Part shown: positions 27,030 through 35,663 of the stretch, in pieces | Position numbering within the stretch: the stretch's first letter is position 1 | Layout: each line of letters starts with the position of its first letter | Source: Planctomyces sp. | Lineage (GTDB): Bacteria > Planctomycetota > Planctomycetia > Planctomycetales > Planctomycetaceae | NCBI GenBank assembly: GCA_016795105.1 | Contig: JAEUIH010000040.1 | Location: 1 to 64,000, forward strand | Reading direction: 5' to 3' | Length of the DNA stretch: 64,000 nucleotides | Position numbers and translations under genes: made by a program | Notes under the pieces: model-generated | What the model was told of the DNA's origin: nothing | Databases searched by the model: none | Seen by the model: only the letters and a program-made list of their open reading frames with translations

Positions 27030-28000
27030 GAATACGGATCCTCCCGACGGATCCACTCCACGAAATTTCGGACACCTTCCGTTGTTGTGAATGGTGGAAG
27101 TCCAAAGGTCTGAATTGTCCGGCTGATGTCAAATGTCTTTGAATACGCAAAGACGTGCACACCAAATCGTGTAATCGGGGGTTCCTTCCACCAGAGCAGT
27201 TTCCGATAGATGACTTCCAGCATCAACGCGGCCCATTGAGCCTTCCTGATGGAAACGGTTTTCGTTGGACGAGGAATATCGAGCTGATCAAAAACACTCA
27301 GCAGGAATTCGATGATCGGCACAGGCTCATTGTCGGTCAGATTGAATTCACCCGTCACATCAGCACGTTCTGCTGCGAGCTTCAGATAGTGTGTCAGGTT
27401 GTCTATATAAATCAGGTCACCAATCACGGGACTGGATTCCCGGATCAGCAGAGGGAGTCTACCTGCTTTCGCTGCTGCCAGAATTCGAGGAAACAACACG
27501 GTGTCTCCTGGCCCGTAGACTGCTCGTGGACGAAGAATACACCACTGTCCAGGATAGTCCCGCACGAGCTTTTCCGAGAACTGTTTTGTGGCTGCATAGA
27601 TGTTGACGGCCGGGTTTGCCTGCGGCGTGTCTTCTGTGATGCTCAGTTGATCTTCGGATCGGTAATAGACACTTGAAGACGATACATACAGGAACTTTGG
27701 AACTCCCTGCTGACGACAGGCGTCCAGCAGAACGCGAGTCGCCTGGACGTTATCCTGTTGGAAACTGCGAACGGAACCCCACGGAGAACTGCGAGCCGCA
27801 GCATGCAGAACAACGTCGCTGCGTTCGATCGCTGCCAATAGCTCTGTTGACGGCGGGGATGCCAGGTTGTGCCGGATGTAATCCGGATCGCTGATCGGTC
27901 GTCGACCAACAAGGGTTGTCGACCATCCAGCAGCACGAAATGCCTGGGTCGAGCGAGTTCCAATAAACCCGCTGGCGCCAGTGATCAGAATGTGGGGCAT
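27026..28000 (-). CDS. NAD(P)-dependent SDR, 3-beta-HSD/OleD-like
   Basis: A 324-residue extended short-chain dehydrogenase. The nucleotide motif is TGASGFIG at 7-14, the catalytic pair is Tyr135/Lys139 in YAATK, and a SSSS stretch sits at 107-110. The C-terminal part (DNLTHYLKLA, NLTDNEPVPIIEFL, ITRFGVHVFAYSKTFDISR) closely resembles OleD, the 2-alkyl-3-ketoalkanoate reductase of olefin biosynthesis. It is the first gene of the six-gene leftward operon. The substrate is probably a beta-keto acid made by the nearby KAS III, but no OleC-type ligase is present. Confidence 0.85.
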   Translation of the reverse strand: MPHILITGASGFIGTRSTQAFRAAGWSTTLVGRRPISDPDYIRHNLASPPSTELLAAIERSDVVLHAAARSSPWGSVRSFQQDNVQATRVLLDACRQQGVPKFLYVSSSSVYYRSEDQLSITEDTPQANPAVNIYAATKQFSEKLVRDYPGQWCILRPRAVYGPGDTVLFPRILAAAKAGRLPLLIRESSPVIGDLIYIDNLTHYLKLAAERADVTGEFNLTDNEPVPIIEFLLSVFDQLDIPRPTKTVSIRKAQWAALMLEVIYRKLLWWKEPPITRFGVHVFAYSKTFDISRTIQTFGLPPFTTTEGVRNFVEWIRREDPYS

Positions 28001-28195
28001 ACTGCTGAAATCTTCCGAAGTCTCATTCCATTGAGCTGTGACAGCTTTACCAATGCTGTGGTGTCCGGGATCTGAATGGTATCGAATCCACCGGAATTCG
28101 GAATTCCGCTTGATGTTGTTTGTCGATCATGTTACCAAGAGACAGGTTTTCGTGAATGATCGCGATCGATGCATCCCGGAATCGTGAGGCAAACT

Positions 28196-29554
28196 ATGAC
28201 AGCAGACGTCGCTTCTCTGTTCTGTCCTTCTCTGAATCCCGCCATCCGAATTGGAAGCCGTCGCTGGATGTTGCAGGTCGGAAGCCTTGGGGCTGCAACT
28301 CTTGCGGGGCTCGTCCCATCCCGGGCATCCGAGACCCGTGCGGATTCAACTCGACCAACCGCCGTCATTCAGATCTGGTTGTCTGGGGGCCCAAGTCAGA
28401 TTGATATGTGGGATCCGAAACCGGAGATGCCGCCCGAAATTCGAGGACCATTCGGGACGATTGCAACATCGATTCCCGGTGTGCAGTTCTGCGAGCATCT
28501 TCCTCGACAGGCGGCGATGCTGGACAAGCTGACCGTTGTTCGATCCATGGATGCGAGCTCCAGTAATCACACACCGATCACGTTTCAGGCGGCGAATCCT
28601 AAAGCACAAAGAACCGAAGTCGGCCGTCAGGGTGGTGGATATCCTTCAATGGGTTCCATTGCTGCAAAGTTTCGAGGCCCGTGCCAGCCGGGAATGCCTC
28701 CGTATGTCGCTTTAGCAAACAGTCTGGCAGCGGATATCTACGGAGCAGGGGACCTTGGTCAGGAATTCGAACCACTGGATGGGGGCCGAGTCAACGGTCG
28801 GTTTGCAATGCCCAAAGGAGTTGAAGTTCCTCGGTTACAGAACCGCGATCAGTTGCGACGCGAACTGGATCTGTTTCGCAGCAGAACAGAACTTTCGACC
28901 GGCTTTCAGCAACAGGAACGATATGCTCAGGAAGCATATCAGCTCGTTATGGGTGGCGCCGCGGAGAAGGCCTTCGACCTCAGTCAGGAATCAGACGCCA
29001 TTCGTGACCGCTATGGCCGCGATTCGATGGGTGAAAAAGCATTGCTGGCACGACGCCTCGTGGAAGCTGGTGTAACCTACGTCACCTTAAGCGACGCATG
29101 GGGACATTGGGACCATCATGGAGATGAAGTGCAGTGGGGAGGCATTGAAAAGGGCCTCAAGCCGATGCTCCCGGTACTCGACCGAGGGTTCACGACACTG
29201 ATAGAGGATCTGGAAGAGCGAGGCCTCCTGGAAACGACACTGGTTGTGCTGATCGGAGAATTCGGACGAAGTCCCGTCATGACAAAGACCGCGGGCCGCG
29301 ACCACTGGCCCAGTGTCATGTCGTTTGTACTGGCTGGCGGTGGATTCAGTCAGGGACGAATCATCGGGGCCACTGATCGTCGAGGTGGTTCGATCCATGA
29401 GCATCCACTTGGGCCTGGCGATCTTGCCGCCACCGTCTTTCATCACCTCGGCATCGCCCCGAATTCTCACTGGATCAGTCCCTCCGGCCGCCCAACACCG
29501 CTCGTAGAATCCGGCTCCCCTCTTCAAAACACCTGGCAAGTCTTACCCCTCTAA
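28196..29554 (+). CDS. DUF1501 Tat-exported sulfatase-like protein
   Basis: A 452-residue member of the DUF1501 family, abundant in planctomycetes. The ATG at 28196 is preferred over 28169 because GAGG stands seven bases before it. The N-terminus has a Tat-type signal, SRRWMLQVGSLGAA. Conserved alkaline-phosphatase-fold features follow: IWLSGGPSQIDMWDPKP, DAWGHWDHHGD and EFGRSPVMTKTAGRDHWP. Members usually pair with a DUF1553/DUF1549 cytochrome-like protein; none is adjacent, so this copy is orphan. The stop is followed directly by the GTAGGATGGGC hairpin repeats. Confidence 0.93.
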   Translation: MTADVASLFCPSLNPAIRIGSRRWMLQVGSLGAATLAGLVPSRASETRADSTRPTAVIQIWLSGGPSQIDMWDPKPEMPPEIRGPFGTIATSIPGVQFCEHLPRQAAMLDKLTVVRSMDASSSNHTPITFQAANPKAQRTEVGRQGGGYPSMGSIAAKFRGPCQPGMPPYVALANSLAADIYGAGDLGQEFEPLDGGRVNGRFAMPKGVEVPRLQNRDQLRRELDLFRSRTELSTGFQQQERYAQEAYQLVMGGAAEKAFDLSQESDAIRDRYGRDSMGEKALLARRLVEAGVTYVTLSDAWGHWDHHGDEVQWGGIEKGLKPMLPVLDRGFTTLIEDLEERGLLETTLVVLIGEFGRSPVMTKTAGRDHWPSVMSFVLAGGGFSQGRIIGATDRRGGSIHEHPLGPGDLAATVFHHLGIAPNSHWISPSGRPTPLVESGSPLQNTWQVLPL

Positions 29555-29765
29555 GTAGGATGGGCATTCCTGCCCGTCACAAATGTAGGATCGGCATTCC
29601 TGCCCGTCACAAATGTAGGATGGGCATTCCTGCCCGTCACGGCGCCGGTTCGAGTTCTGCTGCGGCGCTGCTGCGAACCAGTGCGAACCAGTGCGAACCA
29701 GGGGCGGCTCGGGCAGGAATGCCCAAGCTACTTAGTTACTGCTCGGGCAGGAATGCCCAAGCTAC
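29555..29765. repeat. Second hairpin repeat family (GGGCATTCCTGCCC)
   Basis: Three forward copies in 30-bp period (29555, 29585, 29615) share GTAGGATSGGCATTCCTGCCC and are followed by two inverted copies ending in CCCAAGCTAC (29707-29731 and 29741-29765). Between them are three copies of a 10-bp GCGAACCAGT unit. The core GGGCATTCCTGCCC folds as a perfect 5-bp stem with a TTCC loop. The first copy starts on the base after the DUF1501 stop codon. The open frames through the array (GIPARHKCR repeats) are artefacts. Nothing else was recognised in 29766-29956. Confidence 0.88.
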
Positions 29766-29956
29766 GATATATTGAATTTGTTGAAAAGCGGGGGGTTCTC
29801 AGGGTCGCCAAACCCCCTGGAATCCGTTTACTATGCAGTCCGCGCCGAACGGGCAGGGCAGCGGCTGTCGAATTGATGACAGTGAGCAAAGCAGACAGGA
29901 AAGCTTGTTCGAAAAGGGATTCTGCTCTTCTTCAGGACTCTGGTTGATGGATCAAC

Positions 29957-31051
29957 ATGCGAAAGGTTCTGCTGCGATTTGTATTTCAGGATTACTGGCT
30001 TTTTGAATCCGTCGGCAATGAACTGCTGGTTGGAGTTGGCTGGCTGATCCTGATCTGGACAACGGTCGCCATCATCGCGTCGATCGTCAACTGGAAACTG
30101 CGCCACGACATGGAGCAAATCAAAGCATCGGCCTTTTTTTGGCTGCTGCTGCCCGTCGTCGTCATGGCGATACCAATGGCTGGACTTCCGCTTGCGAAAT
30201 CCGGGATTCCGGTATTCGGCTATGGATTCATGATGTTTATCGGATTTTCCACAGCCACGCTGCTTGCTGCCAGTCGAGTGAAAACCGTGGGAATGAACCC
30301 GGACATTATCTGGGACATGATGATGTGGGTTCTGGTCCCCGGATTGATAGGAGCCAGGCTGATCTATCTGATGCAGTATGGTGACCGGGTCGTTGCTGGA
30401 AAAGAGGGGATCGACCGACTGATCGCTCTGTTTGCACTCTGGGACGGGGGCATTGTTTTCTATGGATGCATCATTGGGGGCGTTCCGGGTCTGATTTATT
30501 ATTGTCGGCGTCGCAACGTTGATCCGCTGGTCATATGCGACGTCCTTGCATCATCGTTGTTCGTTGGTGAAGGCTTTGGGAGAATTGGCTGTTTTCTGTA
30601 CGGCTGCTGCTATGGTGCTCAGTGCAGTCGTCCCTGGGCCGTTCAGTTTCCACCGGATAGTCTCGCATTTTCCAAGATGGTCGAGCGAGGCATTATCCCG
30701 GAAGACGCAATGGCAACAATTCCGCTGCACCCGACTCAGATTTACAGTTCCGTTGCCGCATTTCTGCTCGCCGGATTGCTGGCATGGTTCTTCCCGCGAA
30801 GGCCGTTCGACGGCGCCGTTTTGGCACTGGCATGGATCATGTATCCGATCAACCGATTCGTCCTCGAATCATTCCGTGATGACGAGCCCGGTCGACTTGG
30901 CACCTCACTGACGTTTTCACAGCTGCTCAGCCTTGGGCTATTGGCTACCGGAATCCTTGCCATGGCATGGTTTCATCATCGAAATGTGTTGACTCGTCAT
31001 GCAGGACCGGCAACGGATCCTGGCAGCAGTATTACTCGGGAAACGCACTAG
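29957..31051 (+). CDS. lgt: Prolipoprotein diacylglyceryl transferase (Lgt family)
   Basis: A 364-residue multi-pass protein. Lgt moves diacylglycerol from phosphatidylglycerol onto the lipobox cysteine of prolipoproteins. Visible markers are VFGYGFMMFIGF, GARLIYLM, WDGGIVFYGCIIGG, the signature GEGFGRIGCFLYGCCYG, HPTQIYSS, and NRFVLESFRDDE near the C-terminus. In the signature the asparagine of the proteobacterial form is Cys, and the next acidic residue is Cys too; Cys versions are frequent outside proteobacteria. The ECF sigma gene starts 14 bases after the stop. Confidence 0.88.
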   Translation: MRKVLLRFVFQDYWLFESVGNELLVGVGWLILIWTTVAIIASIVNWKLRHDMEQIKASAFFWLLLPVVVMAIPMAGLPLAKSGIPVFGYGFMMFIGFSTATLLAASRVKTVGMNPDIIWDMMMWVLVPGLIGARLIYLMQYGDRVVAGKEGIDRLIALFALWDGGIVFYGCIIGGVPGLIYYCRRRNVDPLVICDVLASSLFVGEGFGRIGCFLYGCCYGAQCSRPWAVQFPPDSLAFSKMVERGIIPEDAMATIPLHPTQIYSSVAAFLLAGLLAWFFPRRPFDGAVLALAWIMYPINRFVLESFRDDEPGRLGTSLTFSQLLSLGLLATGILAMAWFHHRNVLTRHAGPATDPGSSITRETH

Positions 31052-31065
31052 CAGGCAACACCGTC

Positions 31066-31632
31066 GTGGACTCTTTGTCAGATACCGAACTGGTCGAACG
31101 AGCCAAACAGGGAGACGGCTCTGCCTTTGAACAGCTCGTGTATCGACATCAGGACCGGCTTGTACACAGCCTCGAACTGGGAACAGGTTCACGGGAAGAT
31201 GCACTTGAAATCGCTCAGCATGCTTTCGTGTCCGCATGGAAGCACCTGAACACGTTTCGATCTGAAGCCGGATTCTATTCCTGGCTGTATCGTATTGCTC
31301 GCAACTGCGCCGTCACTCACCATCGCAGGAATCGACTGCCGACAGTCTCGCTGGATTCAATAACAGAATCCCGAGGGTTCGATACGGCCGATCATGAACA
31401 TCAGCCGGCTCCGTCACATCAGCTGGAACGCGAGGATGAGCTGACTCAACTGCGGCAGGCAATGTCGCAAATCCCGGACGAATTTCGAGAAGCTTTGATC
31501 CTCAAAGAAATTGACGGACTCTCCTACGAAGAAATCGCCCGCCTGTTGGAAATTCCAATGGGGACCGTCCGAAGTCGAATCTTCCGAGCACGCCAGGAAC
31601 TCGCCGAACGAATCCGACGGTTGAAAAAGTAG
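31066..31632 (+). CDS. ECF-type RNA polymerase sigma factor
   Basis: A protein of about 188 residues read from the GTG at 31066; the frame opens earlier inside lgt but that part is unlike sigma factors. Region 2 spans DTELVERAKQGDGSAFEQLVYRHQ to SAWKHLNTFRSEAGFYSWLYRIARN; region 4 spans QIPDEFREALILKEIDGLSYEEIARLLEIPMGTVRSRIFRARQEL. No anti-sigma gene is adjacent, which is unusual for an ECF factor. It probably shares the lgt transcript. Its TAG stop lies inside the first hairpin repeat. Confidence 0.88.
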   Translation: MDSLSDTELVERAKQGDGSAFEQLVYRHQDRLVHSLELGTGSREDALEIAQHAFVSAWKHLNTFRSEAGFYSWLYRIARNCAVTHHRRNRLPTVSLDSITESRGFDTADHEHQPAPSHQLEREDELTQLRQAMSQIPDEFREALILKEIDGLSYEEIARLLEIPMGTVRSRIFRARQELAERIRRLKK

Positions 31633-31919
31633 CAGGCAGACTCCGTCTGCCGTCCGCTGCGATTTGTCTGCGGTGTTGAAAGTAGCAGGCAGACTCCGTC
31701 TGCCGTCCGCAGCGATTTGTGTGCGGTGTTGAAAGTAGCAGGCAGACTCCGTCTGCCGTCCGCTGCGATTTGTATGCGGTGTTGAAAGTAGCAGGCAGAC
31801 TCCGTCTGCCGTCCGCAGCGATTTGTATGCGGTGTTGAAAGTAGCAGGCAGACTCCGTCTGCCGTCCGCTGCGACTCGGCTGGCGGCGTTGCGGACGGCA
31901 TTCGGAGAATGCCTGCTAC
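31629..31919. repeat. 53-bp hairpin-repeat array with inverted terminal copy
   Basis: Five copies of GTAGCAGGC-GGCAGACTCCGTCTGCC-type elements start at 31629, 31682, 31735, 31788 and 31841, giving an exact 53-bp period. The linker is CTGCGATTTGTnTGCGGTGT with small changes. One inverted, diverged copy closes the array at 31891-31919. The array fills the whole gap between the sigma factor (+) and sppA (-). The AAGTAG of the outer copies provides the stop codons of both genes. It is not a CRISPR array: repeats plus linkers are near-identical and there are no variable spacers. Confidence 0.93.
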
Positions 31920-33001
31920 TTTGGCCAGGGATTCCAGGAGCAGTAGTACATGGCTTTTGGGACGGTTGATTCCAGAAACTGTTCGGTCAGGCTGCTGGGT
32001 TGTTGAGTGTTCGCCCCGAGGATTGCATCAACCAGACCTGGAGTCTGACGATATTCAAACACTTCGTACTCTGCCAGCTGCAGCTTCGCAGCCATAGCTT
32101 CTACTGCGTCTTCCGTGTAGCCAATCTGGTCAACAAGGTGATTGTCGACGGCCTGTTGAGCAGTGTAAAGCTGGCCTGTGGCGAGTGCTCGAACTGCGGT
32201 ATCATCGAGCTGACTTCGGCCGGCATCGATGACGCCCACAAAGCGATCGAAGGCATCTGCAAGAATTGCATCCCACACTTTTTGCTCTTCAGGTTTCAGA
32301 TCTCGAAACGGATTGAGTGAATCCTTCATGGGCCCGGTTGCAAGTGGCTCAACGCGAACACCAATGGACTGAGCGAGCTCCGCGGCGTTGTAACGAGGGA
32401 TGATCACACCGATTGAGCCAGTCCAGGTCGTGGGCTCTGCGTAAATCACTCCTTCAGGCCCGATCCCCATTGCGATGTAATATCCACCGGAGGCTGCAAG
32501 ACGTTTCATGGCGACTGAAACCGGTTTCTTCCTGACAAGCTTTTGAATCTCACGAAGAATCTGATGACTGTCGGCCACCAGTCCTCCAGGACTGTCGATG
32601 GCAAGAATCACACCTTTCACCTGATCGTCATCCGCCGCCGCCTGGATTTCTCGAATCCAGCGTTCCGTAAATGGAGGACTAATGGTGCCAGTCACGTTGA
32701 TGATTGCGATCTTCGAATCCGCGCCGGGTTCACCCGAGACATGGGAACGCGGAATTCTGGCTCGCTCGTAATTTGAATCGGAAGGTGAAAACAAGAGCCA
32801 CAGGTTCAGGCCGATTGAAACAAGAAGCAACCCTGCAACAAACCAGCGAGGGCGTCCTGCGGCAGCGACGTTCTCGACGCGAATCGTGATCTGATTTCCA
32901 GCGACTTCGACGACTTGTTCCGTCGCTGACTTTGCTGGCGACGAGGACTGCGGGACGTTGTTCGATGCAGAGTTGTTTGATGCAGAAGGGTCAGGTTTCA
33001 T
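31916..33001 (-). CDS. sppA: Signal peptide peptidase SppA (S49)
   Basis: A 361-residue single-domain SppA, read from the ATG at 33001 preceded by GGAG; the ATG at 33028 is less likely. It has a Ser/Asn-rich cytoplasmic N-terminus, one membrane helix (about 55-75), then the S49 protease domain. The nucleophile Ser is in LAASGGYYIA, and the paired Lys is in ATGPMKDSLNPFR. VKGVILAIDSPGG and TGSIGVI are also typical. It cleaves leftover signal peptides in the membrane. Its TAG stop is part of the inverted last copy of the hairpin array, so the array ends both this gene and the convergent sigma factor. Confidence 0.9.
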   Translation of the reverse strand: MKPDPSASNNSASNNVPQSSSPAKSATEQVVEVAGNQITIRVENVAAAGRPRWFVAGLLLVSIGLNLWLLFSPSDSNYERARIPRSHVSGEPGADSKIAIINVTGTISPPFTERWIREIQAAADDDQVKGVILAIDSPGGLVADSHQILREIQKLVRKKPVSVAMKRLAASGGYYIAMGIGPEGVIYAEPTTWTGSIGVIIPRYNAAELAQSIGVRVEPLATGPMKDSLNPFRDLKPEEQKVWDAILADAFDRFVGVIDAGRSQLDDTAVRALATGQLYTAQQAVDNHLVDQIGYTEDAVEAMAAKLQLAEYEVFEYRQTPGLVDAILGANTQQPSSLTEQFLESTVPKAMYYCSWNPWPK

Positions 33002-33252
33002 GAGAACTCCGGAAAGCGGAGAAAACAAACTGGATTTCAGGAAAGATAGGCAGACTTTGACGCCTCGTGATGTTGGACGGGGAAGACTGCGGAAACTTTT
33101 CGGAATGTTCCGGTTGTTCCAGATGTAGGCATCCTATCCGTCGTAGCGGCCTTAAAACCGGTCCAACAGGAACAACCCGAGTTTTCGGAGTGGTCGATAG
33201 AGACACTGACAGATGAGCTGGATGCTCAGATAACTTTTCAGGGACTCGAATC

Positions 33253-35256
33253 ATGACTGCTCGTAAACAGGTTCGTCGAATGCTGCTGGCCGCGGCGCTG
33301 ACGTCTGCTCCGCTGCTGAGTAACGATGTGTTGTATGCATTTTCTGCGACTGGCAGACCGGCCACTTTTCCGGATGGTACTTCACAAGTACCGCGCCCAA
33401 CAGGGACTGGACTGAAACCCGTACCAGTTTCATCCGGCCCAGCAAATAACGTGCAGCAGGCAAATGGCGTACAGCAGGTTCAGTATCAAACGTCCGGTCA
33501 GGCCGGGGCAACGGGTTCCGCACCTGCAGGATCCCAGGCGGGGAACAGCAGCGTCGAAGCAGAACTCAACAAACTGTTTCGGGAAAACGGTCAGGAACCT
33601 CCTTCAATGAAGGACAAGGACCTGCCGCATGCGACAACTCCTCGAATGGAGAATGTTCGTCCCAAGCAGCTGCCAGGAGCTCAGAACCAGACTGGTGCTC
33701 AGGCTTCTGGATCCACGGCACCAGCAAAGCCGGCTGCGAAACAGAACGCCTTCCAGAAGTTCTTTGGAAAACTGAAAGGCAAGAACACCAAAGAAGAAGC
33801 CACTGCGAAAGCTCCGCAGCCACCGGAACTTCGGACCGGTTCGCCCGCCCAGGCAGGTGCACCGACTCAGAATCCTGCACCCACTCAGAGACCAGCGGCG
33901 AGTCAGGGTTCTGCAACTGCTCAGGGCCGACCGGCTCAACCGAATGCTCAGCCACAACAGAATGTGATGCGATCGGCAAGTGCTTCACAAAGTCCGGGGC
34001 GTCCTGCGGCGGCTCAGTCCGGAGCGACTCCGAGACCGGCCATCCCGGCTCAGGGAAATCCTCCCAGAACCCAGCAATACGTGCAGCCGGGCTCGGCTCC
34101 ATCGTTCCTGTCAGGGTCTGGTAATCGCGTCGCAAAGCCGTCACAGGCAGGAGCTACAGCAGGAAGCGCAGTGAACTCAGTACCCCCTCGGGCACAGGCG
34201 GCTCCGTTACAGCCCGAACCTCCTAAAGCCTCACCAGTGGATGACGACTTCGTTGACCCGTTCGGTGAGAGTGCCGAGATCACAGTTGAGGATGAACTGG
34301 ACTTAGACTCGCTGCTTGAGATTCCAAAGACACAGGTCAGCCAGCCACTCGCAGCCGAAAAGACGCCAGTCGCAGCAACGCCGGTGGAAACGGCTCCGGT
34401 TGAGTCGAATCCGGTTGAGGCTACTCAGGTTGAGGCTACTCAGGTTGAGGCGACACCTCGCCCGGACGTTGAAACCAATCAGCCTGAATCATCACCATTT
34501 GAGACAATGGAAGCACCGGCTGCTGCAACGGAAGCAGCACCGGTTGAGAATCCGTTTACCGGCGTGCAGCTAAACGTCTCCGACGAAGAATTCTTTGGCG
34601 GGGAAACAACAGGGCGGGCCGTTATCGAAGATACCGCAAAGGAACTCAATTCCGAATCGTTTGGCGACCCACTGCCTCCGGTGGAAGACTTCTCTGACAA
34701 TCTTCCCAGCATTGACGTTTCTGGACCGGCCGTAACACCGGCCCGTGTACCGGTCCCGCAGGAAGCCCAGATGATCGGTCAGCCGGTTCAGCCACAACCA
34801 GTACAGGCACAACCAGTACAGGCACAACCGGCGGCGGGACAGAATTCAGTGGATGCTGTGCAGCTTCAGCAGGCTGCGGAGCAGGTCCGTCGAGAGCGTC
34901 AGCGAAAGTTGATAATGGCTCGGCAGGCGGAAACCGGATTCAAGGGATTCTGCCCGGTTGAACTTCGAGATCAACGCGAACTTGTGGATGCAAAGCCGGA
35001 ATTCACAGCGACCTTTGGCCTGCAGAGTTATCAGTTTTCATCTGCCCGAGCGAAGGCGATGTTTGAATCTGATCCATCGCGATATGCACCGGCAGCAGGA
35101 GGAAACGACGTTGTGTTGTTGGTGAATACGGGTGAAGAGCAGCCTGGAATGCTGGACTATTCGCTGTGGTACCGTGACAGGCTGTATCTGTTCCGATCAC
35201 GAGAAACGATGTCACTGTTTTCTCAGGACCCTTCACGATTCGCGAACCAGTACTAA
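33253..35256 (+). CDS. Secreted Pro/Ala/Gln-rich protein with C-terminal YHS-like domain pair
   Basis: A 667-residue protein. A signal peptide (RRMLLAAALTSAPLLSNDVLYA) leads into about 500 residues rich in Pro, Ala, Gln, Thr and Gly, with in-frame DNA repeats encoding VEATQ and QPVQA. The last 110 residues look like two YHS/TRASH-like half domains: GFCPVELRDQRELVDAKPEFTATFG...FESDPSRYAP, and DYSLWYRDRLYLFRSRETMSLFSQDPSRFANQY. YHS domains often bind metal; only one of the expected Cys residues is clear. An envelope protein of unknown role. A strong terminator follows. Confidence 0.7.
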   Translation: MTARKQVRRMLLAAALTSAPLLSNDVLYAFSATGRPATFPDGTSQVPRPTGTGLKPVPVSSGPANNVQQANGVQQVQYQTSGQAGATGSAPAGSQAGNSSVEAELNKLFRENGQEPPSMKDKDLPHATTPRMENVRPKQLPGAQNQTGAQASGSTAPAKPAAKQNAFQKFFGKLKGKNTKEEATAKAPQPPELRTGSPAQAGAPTQNPAPTQRPAASQGSATAQGRPAQPNAQPQQNVMRSASASQSPGRPAAAQSGATPRPAIPAQGNPPRTQQYVQPGSAPSFLSGSGNRVAKPSQAGATAGSAVNSVPPRAQAAPLQPEPPKASPVDDDFVDPFGESAEITVEDELDLDSLLEIPKTQVSQPLAAEKTPVAATPVETAPVESNPVEATQVEATQVEATPRPDVETNQPESSPFETMEAPAAATEAAPVENPFTGVQLNVSDEEFFGGETTGRAVIEDTAKELNSESFGDPLPPVEDFSDNLPSIDVSGPAVTPARVPVPQEAQMIGQPVQPQPVQAQPVQAQPAAGQNSVDAVQLQQAAEQVRRERQRKLIMARQAETGFKGFCPVELRDQRELVDAKPEFTATFGLQSYQFSSARAKAMFESDPSRYAPAAGGNDVVLLVNTGEEQPGMLDYSLWYRDRLYLFRSRETMSLFSQDPSRFANQY

Positions 35257-35294
35257 GTCGAGTGAATCGTTACTGAAGTCAAAGAAGCCTGGCC

Positions 35295-35349
35295 AGTAAC
35301 AGCGGTTGAGGGAACGCAAGAACCCTTGACCGCTGTTACTATTTTTTTT
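35295..35349 (+). terminator. Rho-independent terminator after the YHS-like gene
   Basis: Arms AGTAACAGCGGT and ACCGCTGTTACT pair over 12 bases, extend by another four after a two-base mismatch, and enclose a ten-base loop. A run of T follows (341-349). Confidence 0.92.
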
Positions 35350-35663
35350 GAGGAATATCGCACTTAGTTTGGGGGCATTGGAGAAGATTCAGGCATTGAA
35401 GATTGCAGTTGGATCAGAGGAATTTGAACTGGACACCGGCAGAAAATGCCGAGCTGCTGGACCGAAAATGGGGGTTCACGGAATCAAGGTCAAAAAAACA
35501 AAAATTTGGAGCAAAGTTTCTTCAGTTTCGTGAAGAACACATGTTGACACCATCGACGCGATGGAGATATCAAACGGCCTCTCAACGGGAATCGTTTTAC
35601 GAGTCCCAAAACAAAGGTCTCAAAAGTTCTTCTCTTCCTGTCTTCTAAGTTCAAGTCGAATCG

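Noticed and set aside
24085-28000. Classical OleABCD olefin cluster
   Set aside because: Only the SDR is clearly Ole-like; OleC is missing and the hydrolase does not have the OleB pattern.
29560-29775. Plus-strand frame with GIPARHKCR repeats
   Set aside because: Pure translation of the 30-bp hairpin repeats; no ribosome-binding site and no family features.
31524-31901. Minus-strand frame over the 53-bp array (repeated CYFQHR-type peptides)
   Set aside because: It is a direct translation of the hairpin repeats and the antisense of the sigma gene end.
31629-31919. CRISPR array
   Set aside because: Both repeat and linker are nearly constant, the repeat is a hairpin at a 53-bp period, and no cas genes are near.
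35348-35533. Small basic frame after the 35.3-kb terminator
   Set aside because: No ribosome-binding site, no conserved features; begins within the terminator tail.
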